From PALSA-612 sp963742925 (GTDB lineage Bacteria; Actinomycetota; Thermoleophilia; Gaiellales; Gaiellaceae), in contig CAVUNV010000005.1 of assembly GCA_963742925.1 (NCBI GenBank), positions 437,421-501,420 of the forward strand: 64,000 bases of DNA, given 5' to 3'. The notes under the pieces are model-generated. The model ran no database searches and was not told the origin of the DNA. It was given only the letters and a program-made list of their open reading frames with translations. Made by a program: the position numbers and the translations under genes. Below are positions 51,052-61,621 of this stretch, in pieces (within the stretch, counting starts at the first letter, position 1; each line of letters opens with the position of its first letter).

Positions 51052-51942
51052 GTGCTCAGTTTCCGGCAGGTGAGCAAGCGGTTCGGGGCGGTGCAGGCGC
51101 TCACGGAGTGTTCGTTTTCGGTCGGGCGTGGGCGGATGCTTGGCTTCCTCGGCCCGAATGGCGCGGGGAAGACGACGGCGATGCGCGCGGTGTTCGGGCT
51201 TATCCGACTCGACCGTGGCGAGGTGTTCTGGGACGGTGGGGTGGTCGGGCTGGCGGAGCGGCTGCACTTTGGCTACATGCCGGAGGAGCGTGGTCTCTAC
51301 CCGCGGATGCCGGTCGGCGAGCAGCTCGTCTACTTCGGGTGCCTGCACGGACTTGACACCGGGGCGGCGCGGGCGGCGGCATCGGACTGGCTCGAGCGGC
51401 TTGGCCTCGCCGACCGCGGCGGCGCGAAGGTCGAGGAGCTTTCGCACGGCAACCAGCAGCGTGTGCAGCTTGCGGCGGCGTTGCTTCATGAGCCGGAGCT
51501 GCTTGTTCTTGATGAGCCGTTCGCGGGCCTCGACCCGGTCGCTGTGCGCACGCTCGCGGAGGTGCTTCGCGGCGAGGCGGCGCGCGGCGCCGCCGTCCTC
51601 TTCTCCAGCCATCAACTCGAGCTTGTGGAGGACATCTGCGAGGAGGTCGCGATCATCGACCACGGCCAGATCGTCGCGACAGGCGAGGTAGGCGCGCTGC
51701 GGCGCCGTTCGCAGCGGCGGCAGATCGAGCTGCAGCTCGAGGGCGCACCGCCGGAGTGGCTGCCGGATGTCGCCGGAGTCGAGCTTGTGGAGCGCCGTAA
51801 CGGCGACCTGCGGTTGTTGGCGGGCCGAGAGGTCGACCCGAAACGGGTGCTCGCGGCGGCGGAGCGGACGGGTCGGGTCGTCGAGTTCAGCTACGGCCCG
51901 CCCTCGCTTGCGGAACTCTTCCTCGAACTGGTGGGGCGATGA
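51052..51942 (+). CDS. ABC transporter ATP-binding protein (NatA-like)
   Basis: 296 residues. Walker A GPNGAGKTT, Q-loop GYMPEERGLYPRMPV, signature LSHGNQQRVQLAAAL, Walker B LLVLDEPFAGLDP, H-loop SSHQ. The C-terminal ~75 residues form the DUF4162 extension of NatA/YhaQ-type exporters. The GTG at 51052 is supported by GGAGGAG 3-9 bases upstream. The ATGA overlap with the permease makes a two-gene operon. NatAB-type systems export Na+ or drugs; substrate not shown. Confidence 0.9.
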   Translation: MLSFRQVSKRFGAVQALTECSFSVGRGRMLGFLGPNGAGKTTAMRAVFGLIRLDRGEVFWDGGVVGLAERLHFGYMPEERGLYPRMPVGEQLVYFGCLHGLDTGAARAAASDWLERLGLADRGGAKVEELSHGNQQRVQLAAALLHEPELLVLDEPFAGLDPVAVRTLAEVLRGEAARGAAVLFSSHQLELVEDICEEVAIIDHGQIVATGEVGALRRRSQRRQIELQLEGAPPEWLPDVAGVELVERRNGDLRLLAGREVDPKRVLAAAERTGRVVEFSYGPPSLAELFLELVGR

Positions 51943-53084
51943 GCGGACGGCGCGCGATCACGCTCGTCGCCGGGCGCGAGATCCGCGAGCGCCTGCGCAG
52001 CAAGCTGTTCCTCATCTCGACGCTGGTCATGCTCCTCGTCGTGGGCGGGTCGACCGCGTTGAACGGGGCACTCTCGAAGGAGGAGACGTACCGAGTCGCG
52101 GTGACGGCGCCGGCGCCGACTGGCCTCGTCGCCGCGCTCCAACGTGCGGCCAAACCCTTCGACGACGCGAAAGTGCAGTTGCGCGTGGTCGCCTCGCCGC
52201 AAGCCGGACGGCAGGCGCTCGAAGCCAAGCAGGTCGACGCGCTCCTGCTCCTGTCGGCCGACCGGCTCGTCTTCCGGGCGAACGTCGACGCGAAGGCCGC
52301 TGCGATTGCAGACACAGCGGTGCGCGCGGTCCGCCAGCACCTGCCGCCGGCACCGGAACTGATGACATCAACGCTCCATCGTCCGGACACGAAGATCACC
52401 GACGCCGCAACCCTGGTCGCGTATGTCGGCTCGCTGCTCCTGCTCATGTCACTGGCGATCTACGGCCAATGGGTGGTCAGCGGCGTCGTCGAGGAGAAGA
52501 ACAACCGCGTCGTCGAGGTGATCCTCTCGACGGTGCGGCCACGCCACCTGCTCGCCGGCAAGGTGATCGGCATCGGCCTGCTCGGACTCGCGCAGCTCGC
52601 GCTCATCGCCGGCCTCGCCGCCACCCTTCTCGCCGCCGGGGTCTTCGACGCCCCGGCCGGACTCGGCGGCAGCCTCGCGCTCGTCATCCCCTGGTTCGCG
52701 CTCGGGTTCGCGCTCTACGCGGTCGCCTACGCCGCCGCCGGCGCGCTCGCCTCCCGACAGCAGAACGCAGAAACGGCGGGACAACCGGTCACCTACACGC
52801 TCCTCGCCGCCTACTTCGCCGGCTACATCGCACTCTCAACCAACATGGACGGCCTGCTCGCAAACGTCCTCACCGTCTTCCCGCTCACCGCGCCACTCGT
52901 GCTACCCGCCCGCAGCGCGCTCGCCGGCGTACCACTCTGGGAACACGCGCTCGCCGTCGTGCTCGTCCTCGCCTCGATCTACGCACTCGTCCGCTTCGCC
53001 GGCCGCGTCTACGCCCACGGCCTCCTCCACACCGGCCCCCGCCTCGGCGTACGTGCTGCCTGGCACCTCACCCGCCAGCCCTAA
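51939..53084 (+). CDS. ABC-2 type permease (NatB-like)
   Basis: 381 residues. One helix near the N-terminus (LFLISTLVMLLVVGGSTAL), an extracytoplasmic loop of ~130 residues, then a membrane block of five to six helices including VVSGVVEEKNNRVVEVILSTVRPRHLLAGKVIG, the ABC-2 signature. Partner of the ATPase in front. The stop at 53082-53084 converges on the DMT gene. Confidence 0.88.
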   Translation: MSGRRAITLVAGREIRERLRSKLFLISTLVMLLVVGGSTALNGALSKEETYRVAVTAPAPTGLVAALQRAAKPFDDAKVQLRVVASPQAGRQALEAKQVDALLLLSADRLVFRANVDAKAAAIADTAVRAVRQHLPPAPELMTSTLHRPDTKITDAATLVAYVGSLLLLMSLAIYGQWVVSGVVEEKNNRVVEVILSTVRPRHLLAGKVIGIGLLGLAQLALIAGLAATLLAAGVFDAPAGLGGSLALVIPWFALGFALYAVAYAAAGALASRQQNAETAGQPVTYTLLAAYFAGYIALSTNMDGLLANVLTVFPLTAPLVLPARSALAGVPLWEHALAVVLVLASIYALVRFAGRVYAHGLLHTGPRLGVRAAWHLTRQP

Positions 53085-53097
53085 CGAGCTGCTCAAC

Positions 53098-53979
53098 CTA
53101 CTCGTCTCTTGCGCCGTGGCGGGACGCTGCGGCGCTCGGGGTGACGGTGCGAGCGAGGAGCACTGCGCTGATGATGAGCGAGGAGAAGGCGGCAAGTTGT
53201 AGCGCGCCCTTTGGGCCGCGGGGTAGCTGTTCTCCGAAGACGACGAAGCCGGCGGCGATCGGTACTGCATTCGTGGCGAGAGTTGCCAGCCCGGCGGCGA
53301 CGAGTGCGTTGCCGTGCTGGAAAGCCCCCTGAAGGACGCTTGTGCCGAGCGCGTAGCAGACGATCAAGGTGATGACCGCGACGAACCAGACTCCCCCGTA
53401 GACGACGAGCTTTGCAGAGATGTCGCCGACCGCGAACAGCAGACCGGCTGCGAGTCCGAGAGCCGGGGCGCGTGTGAGCCCGAGACCGAAACGAGCGAGC
53501 AGGAGCGCGGCACCAGTCGAACCGACGATCCAGATCGTGACGTCACGCCAGTCCGGGGGATGGTCGGTCTGGCGGGTGTCGACCAGGGAGAGAGCGAGGA
53601 GGACGAGTCCGGTGAGCGCGACCACGACAGCGATCTGCTCGTGCCGGGCGAGTCGGCTCGGTCGTCCATGGGCGGTTGCGAGTGCGAGAACGGCGATGCC
53701 GGAGGCGCAGACGGCCTGCACGAGCGAGATCGGCGCAAGGTAGAGCGCTACGACGTACACCAGCCAGCCGGCTGTCTCGGTCCCGAAGCCGACCACCCAG
53801 TCTCGATCGGCGAGCAGCAGCGAGACGAATCGACGCGGCCGCCGAGCCGAGAAAGCCGGCATCGCGGCGGCGGCGTCGTGCTCTCGCGAATACGCCCAGT
53901 TGACCGCGACGGCCGAGACGAGAGCGAGCACGAGTCCGATCGAGATACTCACGCTCAGCTCCCGTGCGGCCGCTCGCAA
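53098..53979 (-). CDS. DMT-superfamily transporter
   Basis: 293 residues, nine to ten helices, a paralogue of the gene at 41842-43041 (shared VSAVAVNWAYSREHDAAAAMP/NWGFFTQHEQAAKLP N-terminus and TNAVPIAAGFVVFGEQLP/TNAVPIAAGMALFHESLP). It is a normal-length copy and so marks where the other one should end. Substrate unknown. It lies 63 bases after the downstream permease gene on the same strand and may be co-transcribed. Confidence 0.8.
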   Translation of the reverse strand: MRAAARELSVSISIGLVLALVSAVAVNWAYSREHDAAAAMPAFSARRPRRFVSLLLADRDWVVGFGTETAGWLVYVVALYLAPISLVQAVCASGIAVLALATAHGRPSRLARHEQIAVVVALTGLVLLALSLVDTRQTDHPPDWRDVTIWIVGSTGAALLLARFGLGLTRAPALGLAAGLLFAVGDISAKLVVYGGVWFVAVITLIVCYALGTSVLQGAFQHGNALVAAGLATLATNAVPIAAGFVVFGEQLPRGPKGALQLAAFSSLIISAVLLARTVTPSAAASRHGARDE

Positions 53980-54042
53980 GGCAAGGCTGGACCCGAGCGG
54001 GTCGCCGCGTGTCTGCTCGCGGCCGTTGCGTCTCGTGTGTGG

Positions 54043-54847
54043 TCAGGAGGCAAGGTCGCGGCGGTCGAAGGCGATCGGCGCAAGAACGCAGGCAATGACG
54101 GTAATCGCAAGCAGGACCCCGATGTGACCAGCGTCGAGCCCGTGCCGGAGTGGATCGCTGGCCGCGTAGTGGTAGAACGGTGACGCCTTTCGGAGCGGCT
54201 CGAGCGCGTCGACGAGCGGCGCGAGCGCATTGACGAGGTAGGCGGCGACCGCTGCGGCCGCCGCGACTCCGATCGCTCTTGCCCGGTGCCCCCAGGCTGC
54301 GCCGACGAGGAGGGCGATGCAACCGTAGGCGAGCGCCAAGAGTCCGGCACTGACTGTCGCAGCGAGCAGGTGGCCAGGCGAGACGTTCATGCCGACGGCG
54401 GCTCGCTCCGACCAGGAGCGAGATCCAGAGCACCAGGCTCAGCGCGGTGAGCTCGATGGTCAGCGCAGCGAGCTTGTCGAGCACGAGGCGTCGTCGGGAG
54501 ACTGGGGTTGCAAGCAGAAGATCGAGTGTGCCTTGCTCCTCTTCTCCGGCAACTGCGCGTGCGCCGGCTCCGATTGCGACGACGAGCATGAGCAGGGGCA
54601 ACATGAACGCAAACAGCTCGGCTCCCAGGTAGCCGGCGCCGGAGACGTAGTCGAGCTGACCTCCGAAGCTGACGAATCCCTTGACCGCCTCGGGGTAGTC
54701 CTCGACGAGCTTGTTGAGGCTCGGGTTGTCCCTGACCGACGGGTAGACGGCGATCATCAGGGCGACGGTGCCGATCAGTCCCATGCTCCACCAACCGATC
54801 GCCCGACGGCTGTCGCGCAGGGTCTTGAGAGCGATGTTACGCAGCAC
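54043..54847 (-). CDS. ABC-2 type permease (one apparent frameshift)
   Basis: About 267 residues and six helices: RRAIGWWSMGLIGTVALMIAVYPSV, then LLMLVVAIGAGARAVAGEEEQGTLDLLLATPVSRRRLVLDKL, the typical cytosolic loop of ABC-2 permeases. Then, in the next frame, AVGMNVSPGHLLAATVSAGLLALAYGCIALLVGA. One extra base near 54396 explains the break; locus length leaves remainder 1. It overlaps the ATPase gene by 11 bases. Confidence 0.8.
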
Positions 54848-55739
54848 GCTGCTTCTCCTGTGTGCCGTAGAGGCTGAGGAAGATGTCCTCGAGGTCGGCT
54901 TCGTGGCTGTCGACGGCCAAGACGTGGTGTCGAGCGAGTGCTTTCACGAGGGCGTCCGCCTCACCGTCGAGCGCGAACAGAACCACGGTGCCGTGCCGGT
55001 CCAGCTGCCGGACACCGGGAACGTCGTCGAAGGCACCCTGCGGGGGCACGACGGCGAAGCTGACCTCGACGCGCGTGAAGGCGCGGGCGCGTAGCGTCTC
55101 GACCGCCTCGACGAGAACGAGTTCGCCGTCGCGGATCAGCGCGACCCGGTCGGCGACTTGTTGCACCTCGGGAAGTACGTGGGAGCTGAGGAAGACGGTG
55201 CGCCCGTCGTCCTTCGTCTCGCAGATCAACTGGTGCAGGATCTGCTGGACGAGAGGATCGAGTCCCGCCGACGGCTCGTCGAGCACCAGCAGCTCGGGCC
55301 TGTGCATGAACGCCTGGATGAGGCCGAGCTTCTGTCGGTTCCCTTTCGACAGCGCCCTGATCGGGCGCTCGAGCTCGACCTCCAGGCGTTCGGCGAGGCC
55401 GGGTGCGTCGCCGAGCCTCTCGAGGCCGCGGAGGTGAGCGAAGTAGGAGAGCAGCTCGTGTCCGGTCAACCGCTCGTACAGACGCAGGTCCCCCGGCAGG
55501 TAGCCGACGCGGCGGCGGACTGCGATGCCGTCCCGCCGCGGATCGAGTCCAAACACTTCGACGCGGCCGCGAGTCGGCCGGATCAGGTCGAGCACGAGCC
55601 GAATCGTCGTCGTCTTACCGGCCCCGTTCGGGCCGAGGAACCCGAACACCTCGCCCGCACGGATCTCCAGGTCGACATCGACGATCCCCCGCGTAGCGCC
55701 GTAGAACTTCGTCAACCTCTCGCAGCGAACGACGCTCAC
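54837..55739 (-). CDS. ABC transporter ATP-binding protein
   Basis: 300 residues. Walker A GPNGAGKTT, Q-loop GYLPGDLRLYERLTG, signature LSKGNRQKLGLIQAF, Walker B LLVLDEPSAGLDP, H-loop SSHV, and a DUF4162-like C-terminus. With its 11-base-overlapping permease it forms a second ABC-2 exporter of the same broad type as 51052-53084, divergently arranged around the DMT gene. Substrate unknown. Confidence 0.9.
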   Translation of the reverse strand: MSVVRCERLTKFYGATRGIVDVDLEIRAGEVFGFLGPNGAGKTTTIRLVLDLIRPTRGRVEVFGLDPRRDGIAVRRRVGYLPGDLRLYERLTGHELLSYFAHLRGLERLGDAPGLAERLEVELERPIRALSKGNRQKLGLIQAFMHRPELLVLDEPSAGLDPLVQQILHQLICETKDDGRTVFLSSHVLPEVQQVADRVALIRDGELVLVEAVETLRARAFTRVEVSFAVVPPQGAFDDVPGVRQLDRHGTVVLFALDGEADALVKALARHHVLAVDSHEADLEDIFLSLYGTQEKQRAA

Positions 55740-55997
55740 GACTCAACCACCGACGAAGAACCACCGGAAATCACCTCGCGCATGAACACAGCCTTCACCG
55801 AACAAGTTGGCCGGGCATCAGGGCGGCCGCTGAACGAGAGGCGGAAAGCCCGCAGGCGATGTCGTTCTGCCATGGCGGTGACGGCTCTGACCCGTCGATC
55901 CTGTGAGCGCCCGTCCGCCGAGAACGGCGGACTCAGAGCGGCCGGCTGGCAGCGACTCGTCGCTCGAGCAGCGGCCGAGTATCGGGCGGAAGTCACG

Positions 55998-58840
55998 TCA
56001 TGGCCTCGCGGCAGCGCCCGCGGAGCGCCGCAGCCGGCGTTCGAGCAGTTTCTTGGCCTCGGTGGCCCACAGCACCAGGCTCGCGAGTCCGGTGCAGATC
56101 AGCCATTCGTCGAGCGCGAGCGGTGCCGTGCCGAACGGTTTGTTGAGGAAGGGCAGCTGCACGACCGCGACTTGGAGTAGGGCGGAGAGCGCGATCGCAC
56201 CCCACAGGAAGCGGTTCGTGAACAGCCGGTGGAAGGCGCTCGTGTGGTCGGAGCGGGCGTTGAAGCAGTTGAAGAGTTGCGCGAGGACGAGGGTCGTAAA
56301 CGCCATCGTCCGCGCCTCCACGACGTTTCCGGAGTCACCGACGATTCCGCCGGGAAGGCGGAGGTCGAGCGCGACAAGTGTGACGACTGCCATCACCGCG
56401 CCGACCCAGACGATGCCGATCCACATCTCGGTGTCGATCACGCGGTCGGTGAGTCCGCGCGGCGGCCGTCGCATGACGTTGTCCGGAGGCGGGTCCATCC
56501 CGAGCGCGAGCGCCGGCGCGCCGTCGGTCAAGAGGTTGATCCAGAGGATCTGCGTAGCGAGCAGCGGCACCGCGATCGCCTCGCCGGTGTTCTCCAGGCC
56601 GATCACGCTCGCGAGCACGACCCCGAAGAACATCGTGAAGACCTCGCCGATGTTCGACGAGAGCAGGAAGCGCAGGAACTTGCGGATGTTCGCGAAGATC
56701 CCGCGACCCTCGCGGATGGCGCTGACGATCGTGGCGAAGTTGTCGTCGGCGAGGATCATGTCTGCCGCCTCTTTGGCGACGTCGGTGCCGGCGATGCCCA
56801 TCGCGACGCCGATGTCGGCCGCCTTGAGCGCGGGCGCGTCGTTGACTCCGTCGCCCGTCATCGCGACGATCCTCCCGTGCGCGTGAAGCGCGTCGACGAT
56901 CCGCAGCTTGTGCTCTGGCGCCACACGGGCATAAACCGAGACCTCCAGGACCGTGGCTGCGCGCTCGTTCGTCGTCGAGCGCCTCGAGTTCGTCGCCCGT
57001 AACGACGCGTGAGCCGACCGGGGCGATGCCGAGATCGGCTGCGATCCGGGCCGCCGTGTGCGGGTGGTCGCCGGTGATCATCAGTGCACGCACGCCAGCG
57101 GCACGTGCCTCCGCGATTGCCTCCCCGGCCTCCGGCCGAGGAGGATCGATGATCCCGACCATCCCGAGATAGACAAGCTCCCGCTCGATCGACTCGTCCT
57201 CAGGAAGCCGCTCGCCCGCAGGCAGCGGCCGATAGGCGACAGCCAGCGTCCGCAACGCCATATCGGCGAGGCGGTCGACGGAGGCGAGGATCTCGCTCCG
57301 CCGGGCGTCCGTTAGCAGCCGCACATCGTCGCGGAGACGCTCCTTGGTGCAGCGGGCCAGCAGGACGCCCGGAGCGCCTTTCGTAACGACGATGCCGCCG
57401 TCACCTGCGATGTCGGTGTGCAGTGTGCTCATCAGCCTGCGCTCGGGAGTGAACGGAACCTCGCCCACGCGCTCGAACCGCGAGCGACGTGTCTCGGTCA
57501 GCCCCTCGACCTTCGCCTCCGCGACAAGAAAGGCCGCTTCCGTCGGGTCGCCCTGGATCGTCCACTCGCCGACCTCCTCACGAAGCACAGCGTCGTTCGC
57601 CAGGCTCCCGGCCGCAAGAACCGCCTGGACCTCGTTCAGCAGAACCGGGTCGTCGAGCGGCCGCCCGTTCACGCGCAGCTCGCCCTCGGGTCGGTAGCCG
57701 CTGCCGGTGACGTCGACTGCTCCCGAGCCGGTCACCACCTTCTGAATAGTCATCTCGCTCTTCGTCAGCGTCCCGGTCTTATCCGAGCAGATCACCGACG
57801 CGGACCCGAGCGTCTCGACCGACGACAGCTTCTTCACGATCGCGCGCTGCTGCGCCATCCGCTGCACCCCGAGCGCGAGCACAACTGACAGCACGGCCGG
57901 GAGCCCCTCCGGCACGGCCGCGACGGCGAGCGAGACGCCGACGAGTAGCACCGAAACGAGGTCGGAGGCCGTGCTGATGTTTGCGGTGAGCAGGATCGCG
58001 CCGACCACCACGAGCGCGATCGCGATCACCGCGATCCCGAGCATCCGTCCCAGCCGGTCGATCTCCCTCTGCAGCGGTGTCGGTAGCTCGACCGTGCGGC
58101 CGAGCAAGCGAGCGATATTGCCCATCTCCGTCGCCATCCCGGTCGCCGTCACGACGGCCCGGCCCCGCCCGCGCGCGACCGCGGTACCGCTGAAGACCAT
58201 GTTCACCCGGTCGCCCAGTCCGAGCGGCTCCGCGATCGGGCCGACCTCCTTCAGCACCGGCTCGCTCTCCCCCGTCAGGGACGCCTCGGCCACGGTCAGC
58301 GAGGCCGCCTCGACGAGCCGCCCGTCAGCGGCGACGGCGTCACCCTCGGCGAGCAGGAGGACGTCTCCCGGCACGACGTCGGCCGCGGGAACGCGCTCCT
58401 GGCGCCCGTCGCGCACGACACCCGCCGTCGCCCCCGCTATCCGCTGCAACGCCGCCACCGCCTGCTCGGCCCGCGCCTCCTGCACGTAGCCGAGCACCGC
58501 GTTGGCGACGATGATCGCCGCAATCACAATCGCGTCGAATGGCGCCTCCTCGCCGCCCTCCAGTACCCACGCCACCAGCGAGACCACGACGGCGGCAAGC
58601 AGCAGAGTAGATCAGCGGATCAGCGAACTGGCCGAGGAACTTCCGCCACGCCGACATCTGCTCCGCTGCCTCGAGCTGGTTCGGCCCACACCGCGCCAGC
58701 CGTGCCTTCGCTTCCGCCTCACTTAAGCCTTGACGAACGTCGGTACCGAGCGCAGCCGCCACCTCGTCCACCGTGCGCCGCCAGACGTCGGTCGAGCCCG
58801 ACGGGCTCGCATCGGCGTCGCTGTCATTCGTCACACTCAC
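55998..58840 (-). CDS. P-type cation ATPase, P2A (PacL-like); two apparent frameshifts
   Basis: About 947 codons once two surplus bases are removed (locus remainder 2). Order: cation ATPase N-terminal domain (VWRRTVDEVAAALGTDVRQGLSEAEAKARL), actuator LTGESEP, M4 PEGLPAVLS (P2A ion site), phosphorylation Asp in DKTGTLT, nucleotide domain KGAPGVLL, TGDHPHTA, hinge GDGVNDAP, M5-M10 (NIGEVFTMFFGVVLASV, ILWINLLTDGAPALALGMDPP). Shifts lie near 58607 (after DPLIY) and near 56975 (before ATVLEVSVYARVAPEH). PacL-type pumps export Ca2+ or Mn2+. It stands upstream of UspA on the other side and near a CDF exporter. Confidence 0.88.
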
Positions 58841-58954
58841 CTCCCGCCCAACGAGCGTGGCATATCCCTACGCGGGCTGTGCGTCCGCAACGAGTTCGAC
58901 CGGGGCAAGCTCGTACTGACCGTCTGGCCTGGGTTCCGCACGTCCGGGCAAGCC

Positions 58955-59395
58955 CTACTCTCCGGGCGCGTCCCGCACGATCACGACCGGGCAGGGCGCG
59001 TGATGCGCGCATTGCTGGCCGACCGAGCCGAGCAGGAGCGCCTTGAAGCCGCCCAGTCCGCGGGAGCCGACCACGAGGAGCGCAGCGTCTCTCGCCGCGT
59101 CGACGAGGGCGGCTGCCGGCGGGCCCTCGACGACAGCCTTCTCGACGACGATGCCGGAGTCGTCACCCAGAGCCTTGTCGACGACCTCGTCGAGCAGCGC
59201 CTGGGCCGCGTCGTGCATCCCGTCGAAGTCGGTTCGGATGGCGTGCTCGGCCTCGTGGTAGGTAGAAACCGGGGGCGTAGCCCACGCATGCACGACGCGC
59301 AGCCGTGCCTCTCGCAACCGCGCCTCAGCGACCGCGAATCGCAGAGCTGCCAGCGAGCACTCCGAGCCGTCGACTCCGACGATGATCGTTTCCAT
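58955..59395 (-). CDS. universal stress protein, UspA family
   Basis: 146 residues, a single Usp domain. IIVGVDGSECSLAAL at the N-terminus and the ATP-binding pattern GSRGLGGFKALLLGSVGQQCAHHAPCPVVIVR (G-2x-G-9x-G-S/T) mark an ATP-binding UspA. Cytoplasmic. It follows no obvious operon; a terminator for a minus-strand transcript lies upstream at 59573-59592. Confidence 0.9.
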   Translation of the reverse strand: METIIVGVDGSECSLAALRFAVAEARLREARLRVVHAWATPPVSTYHEAEHAIRTDFDGMHDAAQALLDEVVDKALGDDSGIVVEKAVVEGPPAAALVDAARDAALLVVGSRGLGGFKALLLGSVGQQCAHHAPCPVVIVRDAPGE

Positions 59396-59572
59396 GAGCC
59401 CCTTTTCCGAGCGCACCGTGCCGGGAACCGCCCGGCGCCGCATCCGGACGGCCTCCGATCGGTCGCGCGGGAAAATACTGGCCCCGGCGCATGGGGCAAC
59501 AATCGCCAGGACGTCGCACGCGCCGCACCTGGCGGAAGCGGACCAGGTACCGGTCGAATATGAGTACGAAAA

Positions 59573-59592
59573 GGGCCCGCTTTCGCAGGCCC
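59573..59592 (-). terminator. intrinsic terminator after repeat copy C
   Basis: On the minus strand GGGCCTGC, GAAA loop, GCGGGCCC (one G-T pair), then TTTTCGT. A textbook hairpin with T-tail, ending whatever is transcribed leftward from 59720, and lying upstream of the uspA start. Confidence 0.8.
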
Positions 59593-59602
59593 TTAAGTGA
59601 CC

Positions 59603-59718
59603 TTCGTTGAGTCGGTGTCGCTTTCGTCTACCCGATCGGAAAGGCGTTCGGAGGGTTCTTCCTGCCGCCTTCTCGGTTGGGCTTCGGCCTACTCACGATC
59701 CGTGCTAAGCGCGAGTCG
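59603..59718 (-). ncRNA. structured repeat, copy C (possible small RNA)
   Basis: A diverged third copy of the element at 31.1-31.4 kb. On the minus strand it shares GAGTAGGCCGAAGCCCA, GGCGGCA and GACGAAAGCGACACCG in the same order, and it ends ten bases before an intrinsic terminator. This places a transcript of roughly 150 nt on the minus strand with no gene in it. The outer stem of copies A and B is not kept in the same bases. Confidence 0.45.
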
Positions 59719-59928
59719 ATGATCGCTCCGCATCGCTGCGACGGCGTCAGTGGATTCCCTGATTCGTCCTGACCTGCAATGAGAACGGCCTCCGTACATG
59801 CAGCCTCTAGCCTGTGCGCGCTGACGGAACGTCGGCAGGTCGCCCGGAGGGGCGTTACTCGGTCGGACTACCTGGCAGACCAACTGGACGCCCACGGCAG
59901 TAGACCTTGCCCGCCGGGACAAGTGGCG

Positions 59929-60868
59929 TCAGTTCGCGCCGGGTTCGCCTCCTCGAATCGGTCGAGCGTTGCGCCGTCGAACGAGGTCGGAGTCTTCGAG
60001 CGGCTCGATGTGGGTGAGGACCGTGGTGTGAGGCAGCGTTGCGCGCACGTCGGCCTCGACTCGCTCGAGCAGTTCGTGCCCTCGCTGCACCGACCAACCG
60101 CCCGGGACGAGCACGTGCATCGAGACGAACGAGCGCCGTCCCGACTGCCGGTTGCGGATTGCGTGGAACACGACTCCCTGGCAGCGATACGGCTCGAGCG
60201 CTGCGTCGAGCGCCGACTGCTCGCGAGGGGGGCAGGGCGCGGTCCATCAGGCCTCCGCTCGCCCGGCGAATGAGCTTGATGCCGGTGAAGACGATGTTCG
60301 CGGCGACGGCGAGCGCGATCAGCGGGTCGAGCCGTTCCCAGCCTGTCAGCGCCACGACTGTGACGCCGGCAATGACACCAACGGAGGTCCACACGTCGGT
60401 GAGAAGGTGCCGTCCGTCGGCCTCGACGGTGATGGAGCGGTGACGGCGACCGGCGCGGACAAGCGTGACGCCGACGAGCAGGTTGATCACCGAGGCGGCG
60501 GCTGTGACTGCGAGGCCGACGCCGACGTCTTCGAGCGGAACGGGGTGGAGAAGGCGCTTGATCGCGACCCAGGCGATTGAGCCGGCGGCGACCAGGATGA
60601 GGCCGCCCTCGACGCCGGCGGAGAAGTACTCGGCCTTCTCGTGGCCGTACATGTGCTCCTCGTCGGGAGGGAGCGTGGCCCAACGCACCACGGCCAGCGC
60701 GATCAACGCGGCCGCGAGGTTGACGACGGACTCGAGCGCGTCCGAGAGCAGGCCGGTCGACCCGGTCAGCCGCCAGGCGAGCGTCTTCAGCCCGATCGTC
60801 GCAATCCCGGCCGCGACCGACAGCAGCAGCAACCGGGTCAGCAGTCGCCGCTGCGCGCCGGAATCCAC
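59929..60868 (-). CDS. cation diffusion facilitator (CDF) metal exporter; one apparent frameshift
   Basis: Six membrane helices: TM1-TM2 with SDALESVVNL (metal-site Asp), the loop HMYGHEKAEYF, and TM5 with DGRHLLTDVWTSVGV (HxxxD site). The cytosolic C-terminal domain (VVFHAIRNRQSGRRSFVSMHVLVPGG ... VLTHIEPLED) is in the next frame. One surplus base near 60226 accounts for it (locus remainder 1). CDF proteins exchange Zn2+, Mn2+ or Fe2+ for protons. Start GTG 60868. Confidence 0.88.
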
Positions 60869-60954
60869 CCGCGCAGCCTACGCACGCTCCCAACGGGCAG
60901 CGGAACGGTAACGCGGGGCTCGCAGCCGCGTGCGCGGGTCGATAGGGGTTGGCC

Positions 60955-61170
60955 CTAGCCTCTCTCTTCCTGTTCGCGGAGGAACTCGAGGACCGCGTGG
61001 CCCTTCGCGGTCAGCACCCAGACCGGCTTGCCGTTGCGGTAACGGCCGTTGTGCTTGACCAGGCCTTCGGCTTGGAGCGCGGACCGGGACTGCTGCACGT
61101 TCTCGGACGTGTCAGCCTCAACCACCGCCTGCGCGGCCAGCAGCTCCTCCAGCGAGAACTCCTCCTTCAT
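60955..61170 (-). CDS. small winged-helix protein
   Basis: 71 residues. After a short helix (FSLEELLAAQAVVEADT) come a recognition-helix-like stretch (SENVQQSRSALQAEGLVKHNG) and a wing (YRNGKPVWVLTAKGHAVLEFL), the layout of a minimal MarR/PadR-like DNA-binding domain. AAGGAG lies 9 bases before the ATG at 61170, which fixes the start. Its target is unknown. Transcribed toward the CDF gene but 86 bases before it. Confidence 0.55.
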   Translation of the reverse strand: MKEEFSLEELLAAQAVVEADTSENVQQSRSALQAEGLVKHNGRYRNGKPVWVLTAKGHAVLEFLREQEERG

Positions 61171-61197
61171 CACAGCTTCTCCTTGGCGCCAACGACG

Positions 61198-61404
61198 GTG
61201 CTCGTCCTCGGCGCTGTGGGGCTGCTTCACGGTCGCACGGCTGTCTTGCTGGCCCTCGGTGTCGGTGTCGCGATTCTCGCGGTCCAGGGACTGCGGAACG
61301 CCCGGGTCGAGCGCTTCGGCCGCGCGGGCACTCTCGCTGCCGTCGTGCTCAACACGTGTCTCGGCGTCATGCTCGTCGTCCTGGAGGTTGCTGTGTCGCA
61401 CTGA
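61198..61404 (+). CDS. small membrane protein, unidentified
   Basis: 68 residues from a GTG at 61198 with two helices (AVLLALGVGVAILAVQGL, TLAAVVLNTCLGVMLVVLEVAV). Divergent from the small winged-helix gene across 27 bases. The composition argues for a real membrane protein; no family recognised. Confidence 0.4.
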   Translation: MLVLGAVGLLHGRTAVLLALGVGVAILAVQGLRNARVERFGRAGTLAAVVLNTCLGVMLVVLEVAVSH

Positions 61405-61621
61405 CGCCGACCCTCCCGCATAGCGGCACCCGCGAACGACATCGGCACATCCACCGACGACGATGCGGCTTTCCCGCCGCCCTCGGAGAGAACATCACCG
61501 CGCCGTCCTTGTGGGCTCGCCCGCCCGATGCGCGCCGCGGAGTTCATCGACCCGGTCGGTGCAGCCCGTCGACTGAGGCCGGTTACCCGATCGACGAGAG
61601 TGACCCTCGGCCACGGTGTTA